The notes under the pieces were generated by a model, which had not been told where the DNA came from, ran no database searches, and saw only the letters and a program-made list of their open reading frames with translations. From Ptiloglossa arizonensis (Eukaryota > Arthropoda > Insecta > Hymenoptera > Colletidae): a stretch of DNA of 64,000 nt. The stretch is from positions 1 through 64,000 of the forward strand of contig NW_027478927.1 of NCBI RefSeq assembly GCF_051014685.1. Direction: 5' to 3'. This document shows, one piece after another, positions 12,651-24,480 of the stretch. The position numbers and the translations under genes are program-made. Positions within the stretch are counted from its first letter, which is position 1, and each line of letters starts with the position of its first letter.

Positions 12651-15184
12651 ATGGTTGAGAAGGCAAAATATTTTTCGCAATTCTGCTGCTCCAAACGCTT
12701 AACCAGAATGGCCTAGTGAAACAATACGCATATTGTTGTAATCGGGCGAGTTTCTACTTTCAGACGCAGCAGGAATATTTGGGTTTGGTCAATCCGTTCG
12801 CGAGATATGGGACTTTGAAGCTAAGAAATGGTTGGGAAGACAACAAATTTTTCGCAATTCTGCTGCTCCAAACGCTTAACCAGTATGGGCTAGGGAAAAA
12901 AAAGCATATCGTTGTAATCGGGCGAGTTTCTACTTTCACACGCAACAGGAATTTTTGGGTTAGGTCAAACCGTTCGCGAAATATGGGAGTTTGAAGCTAA
13001 GAAATGGTTGGGAAGACAACAAATTTTTCGCATTTCTGCTGCTCCAAACGCTTAACCAGAATGGGCTAGGGAAAAAATACACCTACCGTTGTAATCGGGC
13101 GAGTTTCTACTTTCAGATGCAACAGGAATTTTTGGGTTAGGTCAATCCGTTCGCGAGATATGGGAGTTTGAAGCCAAGAAATGGTTGAGAAGGCAAAAAA
13201 TTTTTCGCAATTCTGCTGCTCCAAACGCTTAACCAGAATGGCCTAGGGAAAAAATACACATACCGTTGTAATCGGGCGAGTTTCTACTTTCAGGTGCAAT
13301 AGGAATTTTTGGGTTAGGTCAATCCGTCGCGAGATATGGGAGTTTGAAACCAAGAAATGGTTGAGAAGGCAAAAAATTTTTCGCAATTCTGCTGCTCCAA
13401 ACGCTTAACCAGAATCGCCTAGGGAAAAAATACACATACCGTTGTAATCGGGCGAGTTCCTACTTTCAGATGCAACAGGAATTTTTGGGTTAGGTCAATC
13501 CGTTCGCGAGATATGGGAGTTTGAAGCCAAGAAATGGTTGAGAAGGCAAAAAATTTTTGGCAATTCTGCTGCTCCAAACGCTTAACCAGAATGGGCTTGG
13601 GAAAAAATACACATACCGTTGTAATCGGGCGAGTATCTACTTTCAGAGGCAACAGGAATTTTTGGGTTAGATCAATCCGTTCGCGAGATATGGGAGTTTG
13701 AAGCTAAGAAATGGTTGGGAAGACAACAAATTTTTCGCATTTCTGCTGCTCCAAACGCTTAACCAGAATGGGCTAGGGAAAAAAGAAGCATATCGTTGTA
13801 ATCGGGCGAGTTTCTACTTTCACACGCAACAGGAATTTTTGGGTTAGGTCAATCCGTTCGCGAGATATGGGAGTTTGAAGCCAAGAAATGGATGAGAAGG
13901 CATACAATTTTTCGCAATTCTGCTGATCCAAACGCTTAACCAGAATGGCCTTGGGAACAAATACACATACCGTTGTAATCGGGCGAGTATCTACTTTCAG
14001 AGGCAACAGGAATTTTTGGGTTAGGTCAATCCGTTCGCGAGATATGGGAGTTTGAAGCCAAGAAACTGTTAAAGAAGGCAAAAAATTTTTCGCAATTCTG
14101 CTGATCCAAACGCTTAACCAGAATGGCCTAGGGAAAAAATACACATACCGCTGTAGTCGAGCGAGTTTCTACTTTCAGATGCAATAGGAATTTTTGGGTT
14201 AGGTCAATCCGTTCGCGAGATATGGCAGTTTGAAGCCAAGAAATGGTTGAGAAGGCAAAAAATTTTTCGCAATTCTGCTGCTCCAAACGCTTAACCAGAA
14301 TGACCTAGGGAAAAAATACACCTACCTTTGTAATCCGGCGAGTTTCTACTTTCAGATGCAATAGGAATTTTTGGGTTAGGTCAATCCGTTCGCGAGATAT
14401 GGGAGTTTGAAGCCAAGAAATGGTTGAGAAGGCATACAATTTTTCGCAATTCTGCTGATCCAAACGCTTAACCAGAATGGCCTAGGGAAAAAAAAGCATA
14501 TCGTTGTAATCGGGCGAGTTTCTACTTTCACACGCAACAGGAATTTTTGGGTTAGGTCAATCCGTTCGCGAAATATGGGAGTTTGAAGCTAAGAAATGTT
14601 TAAGAAGACAACAAATTTTTCGCACTTCTGCTGCTCCAAACGCTTAACCAGAATGGCCTAGGGAAAAAATACACATACCGTTGTAATCGGGCGAGTTTCT
14701 ACTTTGAGATGCAACAGGAAGTTTTGGGTTAGGTCATTCCGTTCGCGAGATATGGCAGTTTGAATCCAAGAAATGGTTGAAAAGGCAAAAAATTTTTCGC
14801 AATTCTGCTGATCCAAACGCTTAACCAGAATGGCCTAGGGAAAAAATACACATACCGCTGTAGTCGAGCGTGTTTCTACTTTCAGATGCAATAGGAATTT
14901 TTGGGTTAGGTCAATCCGTTCGCGAGATGTGGCAGTTTGAAGCCAAGAAATGGTTGAGAAGGCAAAAAATTTTTGGCAATTCTGCTGCTCCAAACGCTTA
15001 ACCAGAATGACCTAGGGAAAAAATACACATACCGTTGTAATCCGGCGAGTTTCTACTTTCAGATGCAATAGGAATTTTTGGGTTAGGTCAATCCGTTTCC
15101 GAGATATGGGACTTTGAAGCCAAGAAATGGTTGAGAAGGCAAAACATTTTTCGCAATTCTGCTGCTCCAAACGCTTAACCAGAA

Positions 15185-16010
15185 TGGCCTGGTGAAACAA
15201 TACGCATATTGTTGTAATCGGGCGAGTTTCTACTTTCAGACGCAGCAGGAATATTTAGGTTTGGTCAATCCGTTCGCGAGATATGGGACTTTGAAGCTAA
15301 GAAATGGTTGGGAAGACAACAAATTTTTCGCAATTCTGCTGCTCCAAACGCTTAACCAGAATGGGCTAGGGGAAAAAAAGCATACCGTTGTAATCGGGCG
15401 AGTTTCTACTTTCACACGCAACAGGAATTTCTGGGTTAGGTCAATCCGTTCGCGAGATATGGCAGTTTGAAGCCAAGAAATGGTTGAGAAGGCAAAAAAT
15501 TTTTCGCAATTCTGCTGCTCCAAACGCCTAACCAGAATGACCTAGGGAAAAAATACACATACCGTTGTAATCCGACGAGTTTCTACTTTCAGATGCAATA
15601 GGAATTTTTGGGTTAGGTCAATCCGTTCGCGAGATATGGGAGTTTGAAGCCAAGAAATGGTTGAGAAGGCAAAACATTTTTCGCAATTCTGCTGCTCCAA
15701 ACGCTTAACCAGAATGGCCTAGTGAAACAATACGCATATTGTTGTAATCGGGCGAGTTTCTACTTTCAGACGCAGCAGGAATATTCGGGTTTGGTCAATC
15801 CGTTCGCGAGATATGGGACTTTGAAGCTAAGAAATGGTTGGGAAGACAACAAATTTGTCGCAATTCTGCTGCACCAAACGCTTAACCAGAATGGGCTAGG
15901 GAAGAAAAAGCGTATCGTTGTAATCGGGCGAGTTTCTACTTTCACACGCAACAGGAATTTTTGGGTTAGGTCAATCCGTTCGCGAAATATGGGAGTTTGA
16001 AGCTAAGAAA
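15185..16010 (+). repeat. Three-monomer (530 bp) tandem repeat
   Basis: The gaaacaatacgcatattg unit starting near 15,192 recurs near 15,722 with its neighbours. The first copy is in turn a 14-monomer-distant relative of the unit at 12,716. The copies differ at scattered bases (gtcgcaattctgctgcacc in the second). Confidence 0.65.
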
Positions 16011-16099
16011 TGTTTAAGAAGACAACAAATTTTTCGCACTTCTGCTGCTGCAAACGCTTAACCAGAATGGCCTAGGGAAAAAATACACATACCGTTGTA

Positions 16100-16340
16100 A
16101 TCGGGCGAGATTCTACTTTCAGATGCAACAGGAATTTTTGGGTTAGGTCAAGCCGTTCGCGAGATATGGGAGTTTGAAGCTAACAAATGGTTGAGAAGAC
16201 AACAAATTTTTCGCACTTCTGCAACTCCAAACGCTTAACCAGAATGGCCTAGGGAAAATAAATACACGTACCGTTGTAATCGGGCGAGTTTCTACTTTCA
16301 GATGCAATAGGAATTTTTGGGTTAGGTCAAGAAATGGTTG
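16100..16340 (+). repeat. Monomer with 32 bp internal deletion
   Basis: At 16,330/16,331 the unit jumps from gggttaggtcaa straight to gaaatggttgag, losing the 32 bases that normally hold TCGCGA and the CENP-B-like site 1. The break falls on a shared caa, which fits deletion at microhomology or replication slippage. A 2 bp insertion lies just upstream in the A run near 16,257-16,262 (ggaaaataaatacacg). It is the largest single deletion I found within one monomer. Confidence 0.85.
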
Positions 16341-17009
16341 AGAAGGCAAAACATTTTTCGCAATTCTGCTGCTCCAAACGCTTAACCAGAATGGCCTAGA
16401 GAAAAAATACGCATATCGTTGTAATCGGGTGAGTTTCTACTTTCAGACGCAGCAGGAATTTTTGGGTTTGGTCAATCCGTTCGCGAGATATGGGAGTTTG
16501 AAGCTAAGAAATGGTTGAGAAGACAACAAATTTTTCGCACTTCTGCTGCTCCAAACGCTTAACCAGAATGGGCTAGGGAAAAAATACGCATACCGTTGTA
16601 ATCGGGCGAGTTTCTACTTTCAGACTCAGCAGGAATTTTTGGGTTAGGTCAATCCGTTCGCGAGATATGGGAGTTTGAAGCTAAGAAATGGTTGAGAAGA
16701 CAACAAATTTTTCGCACTTCTGCTACTCCAAACGCTTAACCAGAATGGCCTAGGGAAAAAATACACATGCCGTTGTAATCGGGCGAGTTTCTACTTTCAG
16801 GTGCAATAGGAAATTTTCGGTTAGGTCAATCCGTCGCGAGATATGGGAGTTTGAAGCCAAGAAATGGTTGAGAGGGCAAAAAATTTTTGGCACTTCTGTT
16901 GCTCCAAACGCTTAACCAGAATGGCCTAGGGAAAAAATACACATACCGTTGTAATCGGGCGAGTTTCTACTTTGAGATGCAACAGGAAGTTTTGGGTTAG
17001 GTCATTCCG

Positions 17010-18060
17010 TTCGCGAGATATGGCAGTTTGAAGCCAAGAAATGGTTGAGAAGGCAAAAAATTTTTCGCAATTCGGCTGATCCAAACGCTTAACCAGAATG
17101 GCCTAGGGAAAAAATACACATACCGCTGTAGTCGAGCGAGTTTCTACTTTCAGATGCAATAGGAATTTTTGGGTTAGGTCAATCCGTTCGCGAGATATGG
17201 CAGTTTGAAGCCAAGAAATGGTTGAGAAGGCAAAAAATTTTTCGCAATTCTGCTGCTCCAAACGCTTAACCAGAATGACCTAGGGAAAAAATACACATAC
17301 CGTTGTAATCCGGCGAGTTTCTACTTTCAGATGCAATAGGAGTTTTTGGGTTAGGTCAATCCGTTCGCGAGATATGGGAGTTTGAAGCCAAGAAATGGTT
17401 GAGAAGGCAAAACATTTTTCGCAATTCTGCTGCTCCAAACGCTTAACCAGAATGGCCTAGTGAAACAATACGCATATTGTTGTAATCGGGCGAGTTTCTA
17501 CTTTCAGACGCAGCAGGAATATTTGGGTTTGGTCATTCCGTTCGCGAGATATGGCAGTTTGAAGCCAAGAAATGGTTGAGAAGGCAAAAAATTTTTCGCA
17601 ATTCGGCTGATCCAAACGCTTAACCAGAATGGCCTAGGGAAAAAATACACATACCGCTGTAGTCGAGCGAGTTTCTACTTTCAGATGCAATAGGAATTTT
17701 TGGGTTAGGTCAATCCGTTCGCGAGATACGGCAGTTTGAAGCCAAGAAATGGTTGAGAAGGCAAAAAATTTTTCGCAATTCTGCTGCTCCAAACGCTTAA
17801 CCAGAATGACCTAGGGAAAAAATACGCATACCGCTGTAATCCGGCGAGTTTCTACTTTCAGATGCAATAGGAGTTTTTGGGTTAGGTCAATCCGTTCGCG
17901 AGATATGGGAGTTTGAAGCCAAGAAATGGTTGAGAAGGCAAAACATTTTTCGCAATTCTGCTGCTCCAAACTCTTAACCAGTATGGCCTAATGAAACAAT
18001 ACGCATATTGTTGTAATCGGGCGAGTTTCTACTTTCAGACGCAGCAGGAATATTTGGGTT
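17010..18060 (+). repeat. Three-monomer (531 bp) tandem duplication
   Basis: 17,010-17,530 is repeated at 17,541-18,060. Shared rare variants include ttcggctgatcc, gctgtagtcgagcgag, ggagtttttggg and gaaacaatacgcatattg. The second copy has gatacggcag, ctcttaaccagtatgg and a c/t difference near 17,835. Confidence 0.75.
17717..17733 (+). promoter_or_regulatory. CENP-B-box-like variant, gatacggc form
   Basis: Site 1 reads gttcgcgagatacggca: TTCG, the central A and CGG are present, and the last G of the core is c (8 of 9). It sits in the shifted copy of a 531 bp three-monomer duplication; the parallel monomer near 17,186 keeps tatggca. Confidence 0.25.
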
Positions 18061-18240
18061 TGGTCAATCCGTTCGCGAGATATGGGACTTTGAAGCTAAG
18101 AAATGGTTGGGAAGACAACAAATTTTTCGCAATTCTGCTGCTCCAAACGCTTAACCAGAATGGGCTAGGGAAAAAAAAAGCATATCGTTGTAATCGGGCG
18201 AGTTTCTACTTTCAGACGCAACAGGAATTTTTGGGTTAGG

Positions 18241-21200
18241 TCAATCCGTTCGCGAGATATGTGAGTTTGAAGCCAAGAAATGGTTGAGAAGGCAAAAAAT
18301 TTTTCGCAATTCTGCTGCTCCAAACGCTTAATCAGAATGGCCTATGGAGAAAATACACATACAGCTGTAATCGGGCGAGTTTCTACTTTCAGAGGCAACA
18401 GGATTTTTTGGGTTAGGTCAATCCGTTCGCGAGATATGGGAGTTTGAAGCCAAGAAATGGTTAAAGAAGGCAAAAATTTTTTCGCAATTCTGCTGCTCCA
18501 AACGCTTAACCAGAATGGCCTAGGGAAAAAATACACATACCGTTGTAATCGGGCGAGTTTCTACTTTCAGACACAGCAGGAATTTTTGGGTTTGGTCAAT
18601 CCGTTCGCGAGATATGGGACTTTGAAGCTAAGAAATGGTTGAGAAGACAACAAATTTTTCGCAATTCTGTTGCTCCAAACCCTTAACCAGAATGGGCTAG
18701 GGAAAAAATACACATACCGTTGTAATCGGGCGAGTTTCTACTTTCACAAGCAACAGGAATTTTTGGGTTAGGTCAATCCGTTCGCGAGATATGGGACTTT
18801 GAAGCTAAGAAATGGTTGAGAAGGCATACAATTTTTCGCAATTCTGCTGATCGAAACGCTTAACCAGAATGGCCTAGGGAAAAAATACACATACCGCTGT
18901 TGTCGAGCGAGTTTCTACTTTCAGATGCAATAGGAATTTTTGGGTTAGGTCAATCCGTTCGCGAGATATGGTAGTTTGAAGCCATGAAATGGTTGAGAAG
19001 GCAAAAAATTTTTCGCAATTCTGCTGATCCAAACGCTTAACCAGGATGGCCTAGGGAAGAAATACACATACCGCTGTAGTCGAGCGAGTTTCTACTTTCA
19101 GATGCAATCGGAATTTTTGGGTTAGGTCAATCCGTTCGCGAGATATGGCAGTTTGAAGCCAAGAAATGGTTGAGAAGGCAAAAAATTTTTCGCAATTCTG
19201 CTGCTCCAAACGCTTAACCAGAATGGCCAAGGGAAAAAATAAACATACCGCTGTAGTCGAGCGAGTTTCTACTTTCAGATGCAATAGGAATTTTTGGGTT
19301 AGGTCAATCCGTTCGCGAGATATGGCAGATTGAAGCCAAGAAATGGTTGATAAGGCAAAAAATTTTTCGCAATTCTGCTGCTCCAAACGCTTAACCAGAA
19401 TGGCCTAGAGAAAAAATACACATACCGTTGTAATCGGGCGAGCTTCTACTTTCAGACGCAGCAGGAATATTTGGGTTAGGTCAATCCGTTCGCGTGATAT
19501 GGGAGTCTGAAGCTAAGAAATGGTTGAGAAGACAATAAATTTTTCGCAATTCTGCTGCTCCAAACGCTTAACCAGAATGGGCTAGGGAAAAAATACACAT
19601 ACCGTTGTAATCGGGCGAGTTTCTACTTTCACATGCAACAGGAATTTTTGGGTTAGGTCAATCCGTTCGCGAGATATGGGAGTTTGAAGCCAATAAATGG
19701 TTGAGAAGGCATACAATTTTTCGCAATTCTGCTGATCCAAACGCTTAACCAGAATGGCCAAGGGAAAAAATAAACATACCGCTGTAGTCGAGCGAGTTTC
19801 TACTTTCAGATGCAATAGGAATTTTTTGGTTAGGTCAATCCGTTCGCGAGAAATGGCAGATTGAAGCCAAGAAATGGTTGATAAGGCAAAAAATTTTTCG
19901 CAATTCTGCTGCTCCAAACGCTTAACCAGAATGGCCTAGGGAAAAAATACACATACCGTTGTAATCGGGCGAGTTTCTACTTTCAGACGCAGCAGGAATA
20001 TTTGGGTTAGGTCAATCCGTTCGCGAGATATGGGAGTCTGAAGCTAAGAAATGGTTGAGAACACAATAAATTTTTCGCAATTCTGCTGCTCCAAACGCTT
20101 AACTAGAATGGGCTAGGGAAAAAATACACATACCGTTGTAATCGGGCGAGTTTCTACATTCACATGCAACAGGAATTTTTGGGTTAGGTCAATCCGTTCG
20201 CGAGATATGGGAGTTTGAAGCCAAGAAATGGTTGAGAAGGCATACAATTTTTCGCAATTCTGCTGATCCAAACGCTTAACCAGAATGGCCAAGGGAAAAA
20301 ATAAACATTCCGCCGTAGTCGAGCGAGTTTCTACTTTCAGATGCAATAGGAATTTTTGGGTTAGGTCAATCCGTTCGCGAGATATGGCAGTTTGAAGCCA
20401 AGAAATGGTTGAGAAGGCAAAAAATTTTTCGCAATTCTGCTGCTCCAAACGCTTAACCAGAATGGCCTATGGAAAAAATACACATACCGTTGTAATCGGG
20501 CGAGTTTCTACTTTCATATGCAACAGGAATTTTTGGGTTAGGTCAATCCGTTCGCGAGATATGGGAGTTTCAAGCTAAGAAATGGTTGAGAAGACAACAA
20601 ATTTTTCGCACTTTTGCTGCTCCAAACGCTTAACCAGAATGGCCTAGGAAAAAAATACACATACCGTTGTAATCGGGCGAGTTTCTACTTTCAGATGCAA
20701 CAGGAATTTTTGGGTTAGGTCATCCGTTCGCGAGATATGGGAGTTTGAAGCCAAGAAATGGTAGAGAAGGCAAAAAATTTTTCACAATTCTACTGCTCCA
20801 AACGCTTAACCAGAATGGCCTATGGAAAAAATACACATACCGCTGTAATCGGGCGAGTTTCTACTTTCAGGTGCAATAGGAATTTTTGGGTTGGGTCAAT
20901 CCGTCGCGAGATATGGGAGTTTCAAACCAAGAAATGGTTGAGAAGGCAAAAAATTTTTCGCAATTCTGCTGCTCCAAACGCTTAACCAGAATGGCCTATG
21001 GAGAAAACACACATACGGCTGTAATCGGGGGAGTTTCTACTTTCAGACGCAACAGGAATTTTTGGGTTAGGTCAATCCGTTCGCGAGATATGGGAGTTTG
21101 AAGCCAAGAAATGGTTGAGGAGGCAAAAAATTTTCGCAATTCTGCTGCTCCAAACGCTTAACCAGAATGACCTAGGGAAAAAATACACATACCGTTGTAA

Positions 21201-22724
21201 TCGGGCGAGTTTCTACTTTCAGATGCAATAGGAATTTTTGGGTTATGTCAATCCGTTCACGAGATATGGGACTTTGAAGCCAAGAAATGGTTGAGAAGGC
21301 AAAACATTTTTCGCAATTCTGCTGCTCCAAACGCTTAACCAGAATGGCCTAGTGAAAAAATACGCATATCGTTGTAATCGGGCGAGTTTCTACTTTCAGA
21401 CGCAGCAGGAATTTTTGGGTTTGGTCAATCCGTTCGCGAGATATGGGTGTTTGAAGCTAAGAAATGGTTGAGAAGACAACAAATTTTTCGCACTTCTGCT
21501 GCTCCAAACGCTTAACCAGAATGGGCTAGGGAAAAAATACACACACCGTTGTAATCGGGCGAGTGTCTACTTTCAGATGCAACAGGAATTTTTGGGTTAG
21601 GTCAATCCGTTCGCGAGATATGGGAGTTTGAAGCTAAGAAATGGTTGAGAAGACAACAAATTTTTCGCACTTCTGCTGCTCCAAACGCTTAACCAGAATG
21701 GCCTAGGGAAAAAATACACATACCGTTGTAATCGGGCGAGTTTCTACTTTCAGATGCAACAGGAATTTTTGGGTTGGGTCAATCCGTTCGCGAGATATGG
21801 GTGTTTGAATCCAAGAAATGGTTGAGAAGGCTTACAATTTTCGCAATTCTGCTGATCCAAACGCTTAACCAGAATGGCCTAGGGGAAAAATACACATACC
21901 GCTGTAGTCGGGCGAGTTTCTGCTTTCAGATGCAATAGGAATTTTTGGGTTAGGTCAATCCGTTCGCGAGATATGGCAGTTTGAAGCCAAGAAATGGTTG
22001 AGAAGGCAAAAAATTTTTCGCAATTCTGCTGCTCCAAACGCTTGACCAGAAAGGCCTAGGGAAAAAATACACATACCGTTGTAATCGGGCGAGTTTCTAC
22101 TTTCAGATGCAATAGGCATTTTTGGGTTAGGTCAGTCCGTACGCGAGATATGGGAGTTTGAAGACAAGAAATGGTTGAGAAGGCAAAAAATTTTTCGCAA
22201 TTCTGCTGCTCCAAACGCTTAACCAGAATGGTCTAGGGAAAAAATACACATACCGTTGTAATCGGGCGAGTTTCTACTTTCAGACGCAACAGGAATTTTT
22301 GGGTTAGGTCAATCCGTTCGCGAGATATGGGACCTTGAAACTAAGAAATGGTTGACAAGACAACAAATTTTTCGCACTTCTGCTGCTCCAATCGCTTAAC
22401 CAGAATGGCCTAGGGGAAAAATACACGTACCGTTGTAATCGGGCGAGTTTCTACTTTCAGATGCAATAGGAATTTTTGGGTTAGGTCAATCCGTTCGCGA
22501 GATATTGGAGTTTGAAGCTAAGAAATGGTTGAGAAGACAACAAATTTTTCGCAATTCTGCTGCTCCTAACGCTTAACCAGAATGGCCCAGGGAAAAAATA
22601 CACATACCGTTGTAATCGGGCGAGTTTCTACTCTCAGATGCAACAGGAATTTTTGTTAGGTCAATCCGTTCGCGAGATATTGGAGTTTGAAGCTAAGAAA
22701 TGGTTGAGAAGACAACAAATTTTT
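18241..22724 (+). repeat. Mixed satellite zone
   Basis: About 25 monomers, no gene. It contains gtagtcgagcgag units with ctgctgatcc, then a short 531 bp HOR, then gaagctaag/gaagacaac class monomers from about 20,560. A 3 bp deletion form (ggaatttttgttagg in place of ggaatttttgggttagg) first appears near 22,650 and returns near 23,000 and 24,590. A 1 bp deletion form (gggttaggtcatccg) is near 20,720. Confidence 0.8.
19205..20460 (+). repeat. Three-monomer HOR, about 2.4 copies of 531 bp
   Basis: Units with ggccaagggaaaaaataaac start near 19,226, 19,757 and 20,288, and the following gacgcagcaggaatatttgggttagg units recur at the same 531 bp step. The ccaaggg change removes the CCTAGG palindrome and with it the minus-strand TAG stop, which is why open frames of 111 codons repeat here; they are not genes. 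Confidence 0.8.
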
Positions 22725-24480
22725 CGCAATTCTGCTGCTCCAAACGCTTAACCAGAATGGGCTAGGGAAAAAATACACATACCGTTGTAATCGGGCGAGT
22801 GTCTACTTTCAGATGCAACAGGAATTTTTGGGTTAGGTCAATCCGTTCGCGAGATATGGGAGTTTGAAGCTAAGAAATGGTTGAGAAGACAACAAATTTT
22901 TCGCACTTCTGCTGCTCCAAACGCTTAACCAGAATGGGCTAGGGAAAAAATACACACATCGTTGTAATCGGGCGAGTTTCTACTCTCAGATGCAACAGGA
23001 ATTTTTGTTAGGTCAATCCGTTCGCGAGATATGGGACCTTGAAGCTAAGAAATGGTTGAGAAGACAACAAATTTTTCGCAATTCTGCTGCTCCAAACGCT
23101 TAACCAGAATGGGCTAGGGAAAAAATACACACACCGTTGTAACCGGGCGAGTTTCTACTTTCACACGCAACAGGAATTATTGGTTAGGTCAATCCGTTCG
23201 CGAGATATGGCAGATAGAAGCCAAGAAATGGTGGATAAGGCAAAAAATTTTTCGCAATTCTGCTGCTCCAAACGCTTAACCACAATGGCCTAGGGAAAAA
23301 ATACACATACCGTTGTAGTCGGGCGAGTTTCAATAGGGAATTTTGGGATAGGTTCAAACCATTACGCGAGGATATGGCAGTTTGAAGCCAGAGAATAGGT
23401 TGAGAAGGCATAAAATTTTTCGCTATTCCTGCTGCTCCAAACGCTTAACCAGAATGCCTATGGAAAAAATACACATACATCCGTTGTATTCGGGCGAGTT
23501 TCTACTTTCATATGCAAAAAAGGAAATTTTTGGTTAGGTCTAATCCGTTCGCGAGATTATGGGAGTTTCATGCTTAAGAAATGGTTGAGAAGACAACAAG
23601 ATTTTTCGCACTTTTGCTGCTCCAAACGCTTAACCAGAATGGCCTAGGGAAAAAATACACATACCGTTGTAATCGGGCGAGTTTCTACTTTCAGATGCAA
23701 CAGGAATTTTTGGGTTAGGTCATCCGTTCGCGAGATATGGGAGTTTGAAGCCAAGAAGTGGTAGAGAAGGCAAAAAATTTTTCACAATTCTACTGCTCCA
23801 AACGCTTAACCAGAATGCCCTAGGGAAAAAATACACATACCGCTGTAATCGGGCGAGTTTCTACTTTCAGGTGCAATAGGAATTTTTGGGTTAGGTCAAT
23901 CCGTCGCGAGATATGGGAGTTTCAAACCAAGAAATGGTTGAGAAGGCAAAAAATTTTTCGCAATTCTGCTGCTCCAAACGCTTAACCAGAATGGCCTAGG
24001 GAAAAAATACACATACCGTTGTAATCGGGCGAGTTTCTACTTTCAGATGCAACAGGAATTTTTGGGTTAGGTCAATCCGTTCGCGAGATATGGGACTTTG
24101 AAGCTAAGAATTGGTTGAGAAGACAACAATTTTTTCGCAATTCTGCTTCTCCAAACGCTTAACCAGAATGGGCTAGGGAAAAAATACACATACCGTTGTA
24201 ATCGGGCGAGTGTCTACTTTCAGATGCAACAGGAATTTTTGGGTTATGTCAATCCGTTCACGAGATATGGGACTTTGAAGCCAAGAAATGGTTGAGAAGG
24301 CAAAACATTTTTCGCAATTCTGCTGCTCCAAACGCTTAACCAGAATGGGCTAGGGAAAAAATACACATACCGTTGTAATCGGGCGAGTGTCTACTTTCAG
24401 ATGCAACAGGAATTTTTGGGTTAGGTCAATCCGTTCGCGAGATATGGGAGTTTGAAGCTAAGAAATGGTTGAGAAGACAA
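22725..24480 (+). repeat. 1,589 bp tandem duplication, copy A
   Basis: About ten monomers repeated at +1,589 bp (9 monomers). Shared private variants: gggcgagtgtctactttcag, tactctcagatgc with ggaatttttgttagg, cttaaccacaatggcc, gtcatccgttcg with caagaagtggtagag, and agacaacaattttttcg. The copy contains the indel-rich patch at about 23,330-23,620. The offset is 1,589 on both sides of that patch. Confidence 0.8.
23330..23620 (+). repeat. Indel-rich degenerate satellite patch
   Basis: Roughly one and a half monomers carry about twenty small changes, mostly single-base insertions, plus a loss of about 13 bases (tactttcagatgc missing after gagtttc near 23,331). Examples: ggttcaaacc, attacgcgagga, gagaataggt, cgctattcctg, acatacatccg, tgcaaaaaaggaaa, gtctaatccg, gagattatggg, atgcttaag and caacaagattt. 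The clean homologue is at 24,919-25,209. Insertions and deletions cancel, so the offset is unchanged. Elsewhere in the window the mutations are nearly all substitutions. The pattern resembles uncorrected long-read error rather than biological decay. Confidence 0.85.

Larger units (their letters stand above)
9142..18240 (+). repeat. Satellite zone with poly-A/gcat monomer junctions
   Basis: About 51 monomers, no gene. The defining variant replaces gaaaaaatacacataccg at the unit end with a longer A run joined straight to gcatatcg or gcataccg, for example near 9,541, 9,716, 10,958, 11,138, 11,488, 12,193, 12,370, 12,898, 13,784, 14,495, 15,373, 15,905 and 18,175. I did not see it outside this interval. 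Other linked markers: cacacgcaac block, ggcatacaattttt with ctgctgatcc, cgcgaaatatgg with atgtttaagaagac (near 9,795, 11,563, 14,570 and 15,983), and acgcagcaggaatatttggg. Mosaic duplications: 24 monomers (9,142-9,710 with 13,384-13,952), 10 monomers (9,660-10,260 with 11,428-12,010), 7 monomers (10,760-11,430 with about 11,998-12,650) and 14 monomers (units starting 12,716 and 15,192). Confidence 0.85.

Noticed and set aside
13773..14144. Longest open frame, 123 codons on the minus strand, and dozens of similar 60-111 codon frames
   Set aside because: They are the same 59-residue translation of the satellite unit, begin at whichever ATG-like codon the local variants provide, overlap frames on the opposite strand, and change frame with every 176 bp monomer. 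No domain, signal peptide or codon pattern supports a protein.
23330..23620. Ancient degenerate monomers marking an array boundary
   Set aside because: Flanks on both sides match a clean copy at the same 1,589 bp offset, and the changes are mainly single-base insertions, so an error or local patch explains it better than age.
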